From: Spiroplasma endosymbiont of Agriotes lineatus
GTDB taxonomy: Bacteria > Bacillota_I > Bacilli_A > Mycoplasmatales > Nriv7
Direction: 5' to 3'
NCBI RefSeq assembly: GCF_964019485.1
Contig: NZ_OZ026448.1
Span: forward strand, 496,001 to 560,000
DNA length: 64,000 bases
In this document: piece after piece, positions 42,137 to 53,670 of the stretch
How positions within the stretch are numbered: position 1 is the first letter of the stretch
Layout: each line of letters opens with the position of its first letter
The notes under the pieces: model-generated
Databases searched by the model: none
Told to the model about the DNA's origin: nothing
The model's input: only the letters and a program-made list of their open reading frames with translations
Translations under genes and position numbers: made by a program

Positions 42137-42376
42137 TTATTAAATCCTTTTTGTGAATTTTTGCTAATTTAATAAATTTTTGTAGTAATTATCGCCTCCA
42201 CTTAAAATTATAAATTTTAAATTAATACAAATTTAATTATAAATCATAAAATAAAATTTTTATCATTTTTTAGAATATTGAACACTAATTCTAAAAAAAA
42301 TTATCATTAAAACAGAAAAATAAACTAACGAAATTTAACTTTGTTAAAACCACTACCAAGAAAGGCGATTTTTTTT
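42137..42376. repeat. Intergenic region shared with 2060-2304
   Basis: 240 bases between the propeller gene and ISLre2, matching the region at 2.1-2.3 kb, including AACTTTGTTAAAAC...CTACCAAGAAAGGCGATT. It carries the divergent control region of the two genes. No clear -10/-35 pair stands out. Confidence 0.6.
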
Positions 42377-43765
42377 ATGTTAGAAATTAAAAATAATTTA
42401 AAAACTGTAGAAAACAAGCATTGATTAAGTCTATTTACAACCCATAAAAATATGTACACCAATAAATGTGAACAATTAGCCAACGAATATGAAAAATTAG
42501 ATGAATACTTATATAAATATCATTATCGGTTAAAATAAGGTTATAAAGTAGTTCATTTTGCTTGAAGAACAATTATTACAATTTTTGGTGATGTTACTTT
42601 TAAACGACGCCGATATAAATATTGAAATCAAAAATCAGGTAAATTTGAATATGTATGTTTATTAGATAAAGAAATTGGTTTATTGCCTAAACAATGCATT
42701 TATTTTGATGTTCAATTTAAAGTTTTAAGTCTTCTGGGTGATGGTAAACGGTATCGCGATGTTTTAGATGCTCTAAATCATTGTTATATTTCAAAAGGTA
42801 ATATTTTCAAATATTTTAAATAAATACGATATTGCTGAATATTTCCAACTAGCAGAAAAAGAAACTAAAACTAGAATTGATGTTAAAAATAAGGATTTAT
42901 ATATTTAACTAGATGAGGCATTTTTAGCGACATTAGATCATAAAGTTAAACAAGATCAAAAAATTCGTTTAGTTACTTTTCATGCCGGACATAAAGAAAA
43001 AAAATACAAAAATGCTTGTAGAGAATTAGAAAACAAACGAGGTCATTTTCTAATTTTAAAAGTTGATAAACAAATAAATACGATGGATTATCGTGATTTA
43101 TTAATTAAGGAATTACAAAAACATTATGTAAATGCTAATTATGACAGAATAATTGTTTGTGGCGATGGTGCTACTTGAATTAGAGAAATTGCCAATATTT
43201 TTGGTAATGTTAGATATATTTTAGATGGTTATCACGCTATTAAAAAATTAAAACAAAAGGCATTTAATATTATTTTTGAAAATCGCAAAGCAACACTAAA
43301 TAATTGAATTGAATTATATAAGGATGGAAATCATCAAGAATTAATCAAAACCATTCGTAATGATGCTAAAAATGAATTAAATAAAGATATTAAAATAAAT
43401 TTAAGAAAGGCGAGTAATTATTTCAAAAACAATAAGCATGGTATGGTATTCATCATCAAAATTTAGAATGAAATATTGGTTGTAGCATTGAAAGTGATGT
43501 GTCACATTTGGTAAAACAACAATTAGGATGTGGGGCGAGAATATATAATCATAAGAATTTAAATAACCTATTACATTTAAGAATGGCAAATTTAAACAAA
43601 TTAAATGTATTGCATTATATTAATGAAAATATTAATTCAGAAATAGAAATCAGAAAAGAAATATATAAAACTTCATTATGAAATAAATATAATAAGAAAA
43701 ATGATGCTAGTTGAATTAATAAAGGTAGAATTGTATATACAAATAAATATATTACATTTAAGTAA
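42377..43765 (+). pseudogene. ISLre2-family (UPF0236) transposase, nonsense and frameshift
   Basis: Nearly complete length, about 460 codons. Start MLEIKNNLKTVENKHW; ISLre2 blocks LDEAFLATLDHK, CGDGATWIREIA and YILDGYHAIKKLK; a C-terminal part with CSIESDVSHLVKQQLGCGARIYN and LNVLHYINENINSE. A CAA codon at 42536 has become TAA, another CAA at 42907 is TAA, and one-base shifts lie near 42798 and 43420. It ends ...YTNKYITFK at 43765, and the element's right end runs on to about 43800. It is inactive. Confidence 0.85.
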
Positions 43766-43802
43766 GTAAAAATATTAGTTAAAATTTAATAAAATTAATA
43801 AT

Positions 43803-43869
43803 GGTCGCGTTTAGTTTTCTTAGGTATTTTTTAAAAAAGAAAAAATACCTAAGAAAACTAAACGCGACC
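43803..43869. repeat. 67-base palindrome made of two MITE right ends
   Basis: GGTCGCGTTTAGTTTTC... is followed, after an eight-base centre, by its own reverse complement ending AAACTAAACGCGACC. Both arms are the right tip of the MITE, 29-30 bases each, so this is a right-end/right-end fold with the interior missing. It sits between ISLre2 and the crr promoter and would form a very stable hairpin. Confidence 0.85.
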
Positions 43870-43870
43870 T

Positions 43871-43913
43871 ATCACTTTTTTTTAATGACAAAAGTGATTT
43901 TTTCACATATAAT
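43871..43913 (+). promoter_or_regulatory. crr promoter with overlapping hairpin
   Basis: ATGACA (43885-43890) and TATAAT (43908-43913) are spaced exactly 17 bases apart and end 38 bases before the crr start. The -35 lies inside a stem ATCACTTTT...AAAAGTGAT (43871-43898). That could act as an operator or as a terminator for incoming transcription. Confidence 0.6.
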
Positions 43914-43951
43914 TTAAAGATGTATACAATATATGAAAGGAAAATAATTAA

Positions 43952-44437
43952 ATGTTTAGTTTTTGTGATTTTTTTAAAAAAAAGCAAATTGAAGTTTTGT
44001 CACCAGTAGATGGTGAAGTAATTAATATTACTGATGTTGATGATGAAGTGTTTAATGAAAAGATGTTAGGTGATGGTGTAGCATTAACCCCTGCCGCTAA
44101 TGAGTTTTATGCACCGTTTGCAGGCGCGATAACCTCAGCATTTCCTACGAATCACGCTTATGGAATTCAACATCGAACAAAAGTAGATTGTTTACTACAC
44201 ATTGGTTTAGATACGGTTAATTTAAAAGGTAGGGGGTTTGAACCGAAAGTTAAACAAGGTCAAAAAGTAAAGGCTAATGAATTATTAGCAGTTGTTAATT
44301 GAAGTGAAATTGCTGGTGAAATTAAATCAAATCAATCACCGTTAATTTTTTTACTTGATAGTTTAAAAGGTAAAAAAATTACTAATATTAAATTAGGTCC
44401 TGTTAAAGCTGGTGAAGTTATTGCAATAATTCAATAA
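43952..44437 (+). CDS. crr: PTS glucose-type IIA protein
   Basis: 161 residues, the size of a free-standing IIA-Glc. It receives phosphate from HPr, itself charged by enzyme I (ptsI at 21505), and passes it to a sugar-specific IIB; it may also regulate other uptake systems. Landmarks are VLSPVDGEVI, GDGVALTP, FPTNHAYGI with His68, and CLLHIGLDTVNLKGRGF with the phosphorylated His83. The 15-residue spacing of the two His is the same as in the E. coli protein. AAAGGAAAATAATTAA precedes the ATG. A strong terminator follows, so it is a single-gene unit. Confidence 0.95.
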
Positions 44438-44447
44438 ATTATTTAAT

Positions 44448-44480
44448 AAAAAAGATGAATTCAATGAATTCATCTTTTTT
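44448..44480 (+). terminator. crr terminator
   Basis: A 16-bp perfect stem (AAAAAAGATGAATTCA with TGAATTCATCTTTTTT), starting 10 bases after the crr stop and ending in a T-run. It may work in both directions. Confidence 0.9.
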
Positions 44481-44496
44481 ATTAAAATTAGTATTA

Positions 44497-45723
44497 TGGA
44501 TAGGTTACAATAAGTTGAACCACATTTATGCGGACTTTAAAAATAAGATAAAATTATTAAGAAAGTAGGAATATAAAAATGGGCAAAAATTCATATACAG
44601 ATGAATTTAAAAAACAAATTATCATGATTTATCAAAACGGGAAAAGCATTATTGAAATTATTAATGAATATGGTATTTCAAAATCTGCTATTTATAATTA
44701 AATAAAATCATTCGATAATTCTGGTTCTTTTAAAGCAAAAGATAATCAAAGTAATGAAGAAAATGAATTAATTTACTTACGAAAAGAATTAAAACAATTA
44801 CGAACGGAAAACGATATTTTAAAGCAAGCGGCACTGATAATAGCCAAAAAATAACAATAATTAATAACAACAAAAACAAATATTCATTGAGGAAAATATA
44901 TAAGATTTTGGATTTATCAAAATCAACGTATTATTATCAACCTAATAAATGTACTATAACAAGCAGGTTAATAACTATGAACAAGAAGTTATCGGTGCGT
45001 TTAATAAAAATCGCAAAATTTATGGGGCTCGTAAAATTAAAGCCGTTTTAATAAGAAAAGATATCATCTTATCGCGGCGAAAAATCAGATGCATTATGAT
45101 CAAAAATAATTTGATTTCTAAATACACCAAATTAAAATATCGTAATCATAAAACAACAACTAATAATGCCCAAATTAGTAATGTTTTAAATCGTGAATTT
45201 AATGACAAAAAACTTAATGAAGTTGTTGTTAGTGATTTAACATATGTGAAAGTTGAAGGAAAATGACACTATATTTGTTTATTAATTGACTTGTTTAATC
45301 GCGAAGTAATTGGATATAATGTTAGGCCAAACAAAACCGCCGAACTAGTTAGTTCAACAAGCTTTTCATAAGATAACACGACCATTAAAATAAAATAACT
45401 TTATTTCATACCGATCGTGGTAATGAGTTCAAAAATAAAATCATTGATGAAATTTTAATAACTTTTAACATTAAAAGATCATTAAGCAACAAAGGCCATC
45501 CTTGTGATAATGCTGTGGCCAAAACAATTTACAAAACCTTTAAAACAGAATTTATTAAGGGTAAAAAATTTGAAAATTTAACACAATTAAAATGCGAACT
45601 ATTTGATTTTGTTAATTGATACAACAATATTTAAATTCACGGCAGCTTAAATTATTTAACACCCGTTGAATTTAGAAAATGGCAGTCTACATAAAAAGTG
45701 TCCTAAAAAGGGTTGCTATTCCA
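44497..45723 (+). mobile_element. IS3-family element, subtype II, decayed copy
   Basis: Bounded by TGGATAGGTTACAATAAG and GGTTGCTATTCCA. OrfA (from 44580) has TAA in place of the TGA-Trp codon after SAIYN. OrfB has lost its frame near 44945 and again near 45340, and carries FHTDRGNEF with a Lys in place of the catalytic Glu context (AVAKTIY). Its right tip touches the sodA stop codon. Confidence 0.85.
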
Positions 45724-46347
45724 TTATTTAGAATTATTTTTTAAATAAGTGTCATATAGTTTTTCAACTTCTTCTCAGTTAATAATATCAAAAAATTTAG
45801 TTACATAAGTTTTACGATCGTTGCGATAGTCAATATAATAGGCATGTTCTCAAACATCAATACCTATTAAAGGACAGGATTTTAAAAATCAAGGATTATC
45901 TTGGTTAAAGGTGTTAAAAATTTTTAATTTACCGTTACGATCAATTAATAATCATGTTCAACCACTACCAAAGACTTGTAAGGCGGCGTCACACATTTTT
46001 TCTTGTCATTTTTCCATTGACCCATAAGTTTCTTCAATAAGAGTTTTTAATTTACCATTACTAATTGGTTTGTCTTTAGCTAGAATACTAAAAAAGAAGT
46101 TGTGATTAATTAATCCGCCACCGAATTGGCGAATACCAACATGGTATTCATTTGGCAATGTTAAATAGTCACGCATTAATTGATTCAGATCGGTAGGTTT
46201 GTTGTTATTTTCTAATTTTGCAAGAGTATTATTTAAACCATCTTCATATGCTTTGTGATGTTTGTTGTAATGATAATCCATTGTTTCTTTAGATATAATT
46301 GGTTCTAGAGCATCTAACGAATAATTTAATTCTTTTCTTTGAAACAT
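45724..46347 (-). CDS. sodA: Superoxide dismutase (Fe/Mn type)
   Basis: Converts superoxide to oxygen and hydrogen peroxide in the cytosol. 207 residues, normal length. The start MFQRKELNYSLDALEP is followed by metal ligands His26 (MDYHYNKHHKAY), a second His in LINHNFFFSIL, and Asp/His in IDVWEHAYYIDY. GGSGW-type FGSGWTWLLI precedes them. The ribosome-binding site is GGAGGAAATTATAA. The stop codon TAA at 45724-45726 directly borders the IS3 tip, so the last residues may have been altered by the insertion. It is divergent from the protease gene on the right. Confidence 0.95.
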
Positions 46348-46445
46348 TTATAATTTCCTCCTTTTAATAAATTAATTATATACACATATACTATATAAAT
46401 GTATAATGATTATATAAGAAAATAAAAATGGAGTAAGGTTCAAAG

Positions 46446-47447
46446 ATGAGTTCTGAAAGTTTTTCGCATCCCCAACAACAACAACAACAATTAAAGTCGT
46501 GCAAATGATATAGACTTAAGTATCAAGTTCCAAAAACTTTTGTTGATGATTTACAGGTTTATGATTATAAACTATTTTCTAAAGTTAGTACTTGTTTATT
46601 TCTCATAACAGTTTTTGCTTTTCCAATAATTTTTGATTTACTTCGGATTTATGTTTTAAATAATAATAATTATATTTTTTTATTTTTAATCCTTAATTTA
46701 GTTTCGTATGGTTTTAGTTTTGGATGATTAATGGTTGAAGATGCAAAAAAATTTATTAATAGTGGCGCGTGAGCAATTTATTTATTTGTGTTTTCACAAG
46801 CAGTTAGTAGTATTTTCTTTGCCATTTTTATTAAAACATCGCCATTATTTTATTACCAAGTTGATAATAAAATCGAACTTACGAATGCCGGTTGTGCTCT
46901 TGATTTTTTTATACAAAGCATTACTAGATTAGTAACAATTTTTATAATTTTGTTTTTTAGTAAGCAGTTGGCAAGTAAGATTGGTAATACATTACTTTAT
47001 AATGTGCTATTAGTTGCTATTGTGATTATTATTTCTTTGTTAATTATTTTTCAAGTTACTGCTGTTTTTAAGTTTATTAATGATGCCATTGGTGCTAAGA
47101 AATCTACTAATCAAACTGAAATTGAAAAATTTTCAAATACTATTAGTGGCAAGATTGGTTTATTTATTATGGTTGTTATTACAGCACCATCATTGGAAGA
47201 ATTAGCAACTAGGCATAGTATTTTTATGTTATCAAGATATCGTTGATTGGGGTTTTTTATTTCTTCTTTTTACTTTGCTTGAATGCATGTCCGATTGGGT
47301 GGCGATATTCAAAATATTTTTAGTTATTTGGGTTTTTCTTTGTCGTTGTCATTACTATTTATTTTTAGTCGTGAGAATGTAACATATCCATTTGTAATTC
47401 ATTTAATAAATAACTTGATTAGTTATACAGTTTTGGTTGCAACTTAG
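46446..47447 (+). CDS. CPBP-family intramembrane metalloprotease
   Basis: 333 residues with about eight membrane segments after a polar start containing a Gln run (PQQQQQQLK). The CPBP (CAAX protease/bacteriocin-processing, Abi) motifs are visible in the last third: EELATRHSIF (Glu-Glu-x-x-x-R), then YFAWMHV (His) and FVIHLINN (His-x-x-x-N). These are the metal ligands and catalytic residues. Members process prenylated or secreted proteins or confer bacteriocin immunity; the substrate here is unknown. The pseudouridine synthase starts one base beyond its stop. Confidence 0.85.
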
Positions 47448-47448
47448 G

Positions 47449-48363
47449 ATGACACAATTTGTTATTGATGAAAATGATGCTCATCAAACAATTATTAAAT
47501 TTATGTGTAAAACTTTTAATACTGTTCCTTTGCGATTAATTTATAAGTTATTTCGTTTAAAAAAGATAAAATTAAATGGTAAAGTTATTACAGATTTGAA
47601 GTATTATTTAAAACCTAATGATACAATTATTGTTTTAGATAATTTAACTTTCAAAAATGAAATAAAAAAGGAATTTGCTAGTCAAATTGTTTTGACAATT
47701 ATTTATGAAGATGAGTATATTTTAATTGTTGATAAACCACATAATGTTTTAATTCATCATCCCGTGGGTGATTGTTTAGATTTAGCGGTTCGTAATTATT
47801 TGCAAATTAATGAAAGTTATTCTTTCACTATTAGTCATGTACATCGTTTAGATAAATTAACAAGAGGCTTAGTGATTTATGCGAAAAAGAAAATTGCTTT
47901 AAATATTTTTCATCAATTTTGAAATCAAAATAATATTACTAAAAAATATTTATCGTTATTAGCTACTAATAAGGAATTGCCATTAGTTGTTAAAGGCTAT
48001 ATATTTCAAGATATTATACAAGAAAAAATGGCGTTTAGTCCTAAATTAGGATTGCTAAATTGTAAAGCGGTAGTAACCAAGTTTAAATTGTTTAAAAGAG
48101 TATTAAAGTTTAGTTGATATGAGATCCAACTTATTACGGGAAGAAAACATCAAATTAGAGCATCTTGTGAGTATTTAAAAACACCGATTGTGGGTGACAT
48201 TAAATATGGTTCTAAATATAATTTAAATGATCGCATTATGCTTTTTGCTTATAAGTTAGAGTTTAAAAATTTACCGGCTCCTTTGAATTATTTAAATAAT
48301 AAACAATTTGTTTTATCAGATATTGATAAGATATTAGAAATAAATAGCAGAGAAATTAATTAA
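47449..48363 (+). CDS. RluA/RluD-family pseudouridine synthase
   Basis: Converts specific uridines in large-subunit rRNA (or tRNA) to pseudouridine. 304 residues. The N-terminal S4-like RNA-binding part is about residues 15-70 (RLIYKLFRLKKIKLNGKVI). The catalytic Asp135 lies in HRLDKLTRG. Further motifs are YEDEYILIVDKPHNVLIHH and ELITGRKHQIR-like QLITGRKHQIRA. The ATG at 47449 is preferred to an upstream TTG at 47437, which would overlap the protease gene. It is tightly linked to that gene. The exact target uridine cannot be told. Confidence 0.9.
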
Positions 48364-48402
48364 TTTTGTGATAAAATGATTTAAATTGAAGGGGAATGGC
48401 CA

Positions 48403-50280
48403 ATGTATTCAACAAGCAAAAGTTTTTTTAATACACTGTTAGGAATTATTGGAACATTTTTAGGTTCAATTTTTCAGTTTGTTCTTATTTATTTAATAAT
48501 TAAATATTATGGGGCGAAGATGAATGGATTAGTACGAACTATTATGGCAATTTCATTTACTATTGGTTTGGCCGAGAGTAGTTTAGGAATTATGGGAATT
48601 TTTTATTTGTATCATCCCTTATCAAAGAAAGATTGAATTACTGTTAATGATATTGTTGGTACGATTAAAAATAATTATATTAAAACGGGGATAATTTATT
48701 TATCATTAGTTATTTTTTTAGGTTTAGGGTTTTCTTTATATGCCTATTGAAATAATGTTAGTGAAACTATTACTGATGATGTTATTCAAGTGATGCCGTT
48801 TTGACAATTATGAATTATTATCATATCGTTGTCATTAAAAAATTTAATTTCATTTTTCATTGTTGGTGCTTATGAAAATTTAATTCAAGCTGATAATGGT
48901 AATTATTTTAATCGAATTGTGCATTTAACTTGTGATTTATTAGTTTTTACAGGTGTTATTTTGTGAATGTGGATTAGTGCTAGAAATGGTAATCCCTATG
49001 CTTATTTACCATTTTTAGTTTATATTTTTCATGGAATTATTAAGTCAATTTTAATTTATATTTATGTGAAATTAAAATATCCATGATTGCAAACTAAAGA
49101 ATGAACTAAAAATGATAAATTATTGCAAGAGAGTAATTATGTTGCGGTTAAAAGTTGTGCGGTAGCACTTTTTAATAATATTGATTTTGTTTTAATTGCT
49201 TTATTTATTGGTTTTCGTACAGCGTCGGCGTATTCCATATATATGACGGTGGCGATAAATATGAGAGTAATTATGTTATTATTTATTACTTCGTTTAAAG
49301 ACTTTTTTGGTACATGAATTTCTTATCAAGGAAGAATTCGTTGGAATACATTTGTTAAATTTGAATTGTTTGCTTATATGGTGGCTGCTTTTATGTTTAT
49401 CGTACAATTTATTATGTCACCATATTTTGTTAATGGCTTATATGGTGAATTGAAAGTCCAAATGCTAGCAACTGTTAGAAGTTCTAATAATCCAGAATTT
49501 GAGAATATTGCGATTAAGACTATTTTTGATACCCCACATTTATCGTTAATTTTTGCTATTAATTCAGCATTATTAATGATAAGTGAACCTGCGAGTATTT
49601 TAATTTATGGAGCGGGAAGACATCGCGAAACTACGAATCACGCTTATATGCAAGTAGTTATTAGTTTAGTTATTAGTTTAATTTTAGGGTCAGTTTTTAC
49701 ATATTATTTAAAAGATGCACAGTTAACAATTTATGCTTTAATATTATCAACAACTTTTGGTTTATTTTATCGTTGAATTTATAGTAGTAATTATACTTGG
49801 AAATATTTAACATATAATAGTAATGCTCGGTTTTGATGAAAAAATTTGGCAATTATTATTATTCCAATGATTTTTTCAATTGTTATTGCTTATAAATTAA
49901 TTTTTTCTAATGCTTATTATCAATTTACTAATTATAAACAATTATCATCACAATTAGGAATTAAAGGAATTATAAAATTATTTATGTTAATTCTTGTTAT
50001 TTCTGTTTCAGGGATTATATTATTAGCAGCCATTACTGAACCTTTGCAGTTAATGGCGATATTATCGCGAAGTTCATTAACTAATTGGATTATTGTTCGT
50101 TTAAAAAAGCAATTGAAAAATAAAGATGATTTTTATACAAAAGATGAATTGATCGCTTTTGATGATCCCGATAAAATTAAAGTTCATAGTATTAAAACCG
50201 AAGATAAATGAAAAGATAATCAGCAAACAAATAGTAAAAATAAGAAACAAGCAGTTTATACATTAACAGGTAAAAATTAA
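48403..50280 (+). CDS. Flippase-like polytopic membrane protein (MOP/polysaccharide-export type)
   Basis: 625 residues, open with TGA as Trp, with roughly twelve to fourteen membrane segments. The N-terminal third has GIIGTFLGSIFQFVLIYLII and KYYGAKMNGLVRTI, resembling the start of Wzx-like flippases of the MOP superfamily. The C-terminal tail (about 75 residues, RLKKQLKNKDDFYTKDELIAF) is charged and cytoplasmic. It could move lipid-linked sugars or glycolipid precursors across the membrane. GAAGGGGAATGGCCA precedes the ATG. It is followed 15 bases later by a transporter gene. The assignment is by topology and the first 100 residues only. Confidence 0.7.
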
Positions 50281-50295
50281 TTTAAGGAGGGAAAA

Positions 50296-51450
50296 ATGGG
50301 TTTACAAAAATTTAATGTTAATTTTACGAAACAAGAGTTGCTTGCGGGTACAGGGATTGGTGTTATTTCAGCTTTTATGTATTCATTAGCGCCATTACTA
50401 ATTATTTTTTTAGATACGCGAGCATTAAATAGTTTTATTTTAGCAACAATGCAAGAATTTGTTTCTTGAATTTTAGTTGTTTGTCTTAATAATAAACCAT
50501 TAAAGTTTTTAAAACAAATTTGGAAAAATACTAAAAGTATGTTAGGAATGATTGTAATTATTGCTGGTATTTTTGGTGGTCCGATTGCACAAGTATTGTA
50601 TATTTTATCAATTCAATTGGCGGCCAAAATGAGTGCTACGGCAACAGTGTTAGTAAATATTGCCCCAATTTTTACAGCTTTATTATCAAGATTATTATTA
50701 GAAGAAAGATTATCTTTTATTGCTTGGTCGGGACTACTTTTAACATCTTTAGCGGTTGTTGGTTTGGTTATTTGACAAATTATTATTGAGTTTAATAAAA
50801 CAATATTAAGTCCTAATCCTAGTGATATTCAACCGTGAGTAAAAGCTACATGGGCAATAATTTTGTCGTTGTTAACGGCGATCTTATATGCAATTGAATC
50901 AACAATTCTTCATTTTGCAATGAGTAAGTCTAAAAATAAAATTAATGAAAAAGATGCATTAATTTTAAAAGCGTTTAGTTCATCGTGGATAATGTTAATT
51001 TTTGTTTTACCAATATTTTCTGTAATAGGTGGGGGTTATGGTTATGAAGGATGAGCTCAATTTAGAATTTTTGTTGAATTGAAGGGGTTAACATTTTTAT
51101 TTATTATCATTTCTAGTTTCGCTATTGCAATTGGGCGAATTTTATTTTTTCGCAGTATTAAAATTTTAAATGGTTCTTATGGAATTGCTTCTCAATTGGT
51201 GATGTTGTTATGAACGCCATTGCTTTCTTTAGCAATTTTTGGTTTATATAAAGCTACTAATTGTAATTTTGGTATTATTCAATCTAATATTTTAGATATG
51301 CAAATTAAAGATTTGTATTTGGGCGCGACGCAATGAGAATATTATTTCTTTTTAGTTCCAGTGCTTATTGGGTTAATATTGTTGATGTTTAATGAAAAAT
51401 TTTTAAAAAAAAATAAGGATGCTTGAACACCTCCAATGGAATTGAAATAA
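50296..51450 (+). CDS. EamA/DMT-family transporter
   Basis: 384 residues with about ten membrane helices in two homologous halves, the plan of the drug/metabolite transporter superfamily. Motifs are NIAPIFTALLSRLLLEERL in the first half, typical of EamA domains (P-x-x-x-x-x-x-x-x-x-x-E), and the matching QLVMLLWTPLLSLAIFGL in the second. AAGGAGGGAAAA is a strong ribosome-binding site. It is in one transcription unit with the preceding membrane protein. Substrates of EamA proteins (amino acids, sugars, nucleosides) are not readable from sequence. Confidence 0.85.
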
Positions 51451-51544
51451 TATATAATTAGTTCAAAGTTTTACTTTTTTATATTTTTTTGTTGTTATTA
51501 AATATTAATGTGTATTTACTTATATAAAAAGAGAGATATATAAT

Positions 51545-51742
51545 ATGAATTTATTAGGCGCTTGAGGTATTATCGGTTTTATTGCGATGATTTTATTAGG
51601 AATAGAATTAGTGTTTGCGATGATATGAAGTCTTGATCATTTAATTGTAAATCGTAAAAAAGCAGTTAAAGCAACTAGCATAGAAAAACAAGATAAATAC
51701 TATTGAAGAAGTTGTTCAAGAAACAAAGTTATAATATGTTAA
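51545..51742 (+). CDS. Small single-pass membrane protein, 65 residues
   Basis: Starts MNLLGAWGIIGFIAMILLGI with one membrane helix to about residue 30 (ELVFAMIWSL), then a basic stretch (NRKKAVKAT) and a polar end. TATATAATATG lies just before it, and GAGAGAT serves as a weak ribosome-binding site. A good terminator follows at once, so it is the last gene of this chromosomal stretch. No family is recognised. Confidence 0.6.
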
Positions 51743-51775
51743 AAAGTCAATCAATTATTTATTGATTAACTTTTT
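51741..51775 (+). terminator. Terminator after the small membrane gene
   Basis: A 15-bp stem with one mismatch (AAAAAGTCAATCAAT with ATTGATTAACTTTTT) overlaps the stop codon and ends in a T-run. Confidence 0.8.
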
Positions 51776-51826
51776 ATTTATTACTAGTTAAAGTTTAATT
51801 TATCAAATTGAATTCAAAAATTCTAT

Positions 51827-51950
51827 TTAAACTGCTTTATATTCATAAACATTATAATCGTCTGAGCCAATATAAAGTTTATTATTCAAAACAACACCAG
51901 AAAACCTAACTGGATCGTTTGTTTTAATTACTATTTGTTGTTATTCTGTT
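51827..51950 (-). pseudogene. C-terminal remnant of a beta-propeller protein
   Basis: About 36 codons read QIVIKTNDPVRFSGVVLN and KLYIGSDDYNVYEYKAV before TAA. This is one blade of the propeller family at 40124-42136 with its own ending. Upstream the frame is lost within a few codons. It is a third locus of this protein family in the window. Confidence 0.65.
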
Positions 51951-51959
51951 TCTGTATTA

Positions 51960-52101
51960 GACTTGGTACATAACTATAATATTTTATGCCTACTAAACTA
52001 TAAAATTCATTTTTATCTTTGTATTTATCTAAAATTTGTACTTCGCCTAAAAAACAATATTATCAAAATAGTAGATAAAATTAAAGGTTATGTACCAAGT
52101 C
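51960..52101. repeat. 142-base unit with perfect 15-bp inverted ends
   Basis: GACTTGGTACATAAC (51960-51974) is repeated exactly, inverted, at 52087-52101. The 112 bases between are AT-rich and non-coding. The unit directly adjoins a MITE. Its ends are unlike any other element tip in the window. Confidence 0.7.
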
Positions 52102-52404
52102 GGTCGCGTTTAGTTTTTTTAGGTATTTTTTAAAAAAGAAAAAATAATCATTTACTATAAATTATTTCAATATGCAAATTAATTATATATTTCTTATGTA
52201 TGATTTTTGTTGTAAAAACTTATTTTAATGTTATTTTTATAAGCGTTTTCCTTAGTTTTTATAACCTTTTATTGAGATTTTGTTTGTTGATATTAAATAT
52301 TTTGTTTTATTATTTATTTTCCAAATAAAATGATAATTAAATTGTCGTTGCTTGTCATTAAAAATTATTTAAACCTTTTCCTACTTAATAAAATTTTATG
52401 TGCC
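52102..52404. mobile_element. MITE-like element, copy 5 (right end first)
   Basis: 303 bases from GGTCGCGTTTAG to AAAATTTTATGTGCCC, in the same orientation as copy 3. No coding capacity. It lies between the 142-base inverted-repeat unit and the decayed lipoprotein gene. Confidence 0.8.
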
Positions 52405-52407
52405 CGA

Positions 52408-53637
52408 CTAAGAATTATTACTAACATTGATTAAATATTTTTTGGGATAAAAGGTAATTAATGAAAGATAAAAGAAGCCGATTTGAATAAAGTAATCTTT
52501 GTTGTAATTATCTACCCCCTTAAAATCAATTTCGGTATAAGTTTTTTCGTCCATGTCAAAAGTAGCGTAAAATAAACTAGCAAAGAAGTTGCCAAGGAAT
52601 TTCATAGATTTCATCAAAAATATCTTTGTAATCGCTGTTGTTAATATTAGGAATGTTGTTTTTAAAATAAAGGTAAATGTCATTTCGTAAATCGAGGTCA
52701 TAGCGTAGAAAACTAAATTTAACATTAAGATAATTTAATTTTCCAAAAAGGTACTTAATTAGATAATAATCGTTAGTATTTTCAGATTTCACTTTCACCA
52801 TGTAATAATTGTAAATAGTTATTATCCGCGATTAAAGTTTTGTTAAATGCCTTAATTTTCAAAACATTCTCATTTACTACATTTTTATCACTAGAAGTCT
52901 TATGATAAAAATAGCTTTCATCTTTAAAGCCGTGATTTTTAATCATAAATTCTTTATAGTAAACTTTTTCTAAGGTATCAATGAAATTAAATACGGGGGT
53001 TCAATAGAGATAAGAGTAATTAAATTTATCAAAATCACCACGGTGAATCATTAAGTAATCAAGATTATCAAAAATATCGTTATAGTTATGGTTACCGTAA
53101 AAATTGGTGGTTGTTTCTGACAAATCAATATCCGTACTTGGTTTAGTTTCTAATTTTGCTAAAAATTTTTTAACATGAAATTTGTTTGAACCCGGATAAT
53201 TATACTCTTGTATTGTTATTTTTACATCTTTAATTTTTTTAGCAGTATAAAAATATTCAATATTTGTTTTTTGAAAATCTTTATCAAAAAATTCTCTTTC
53301 TTCTAGGATGTTGTTTTCTTTTTTATAATTATAAATTTCTTTAATTTCTTTAAATACCGGTTCATTGGTAAAGACAGCAAACCCTCTAGTGTTTTCTCCA
53401 TAATTTTTTATTTCCAAAGGTAATTGCTCTTTTACTGAATCAATATTAATATATACTGGGTTGGGGTAAGTATCTTTTTTCTAAATAAATATTGGTTTTT
53501 AAATTAACTTTTAAATCATTTTCTAAATTAGGCGGTAAGTGTGGTTTGTTATTTGCAATATTACCACAACTAATTAATGTCATTGTGTTTGCGCAAGACA
53601 ACAAAAATATCGCCAACAAACTAAGCAGTTTTTTCAT
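52408..53637 (-). pseudogene. Lipoprotein, three frameshifts
   Basis: The start MKKLLSLLAIFLLSCANTMT leads to the lipobox LISCGN, so the mature protein would be lipid-anchored at the cell surface. The frame shifts near 53460, 52790 and 52590; joined, the protein would be about 410 residues. The body is rich in Tyr, Asn, Lys and Asp (FYGNHNYNDIFDNLDYL, NDYYLIKYLFGKLNYL) and ends KKYLINVSNNS. I know no family. It closes a run of minus-strand genes that look conjugation-related, so a surface or mating-contact role is possible. Confidence 0.65.
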
Positions 53638-53670
53638 CCATTTTTATTTTCCTTTCTATTTTGACAAAAT

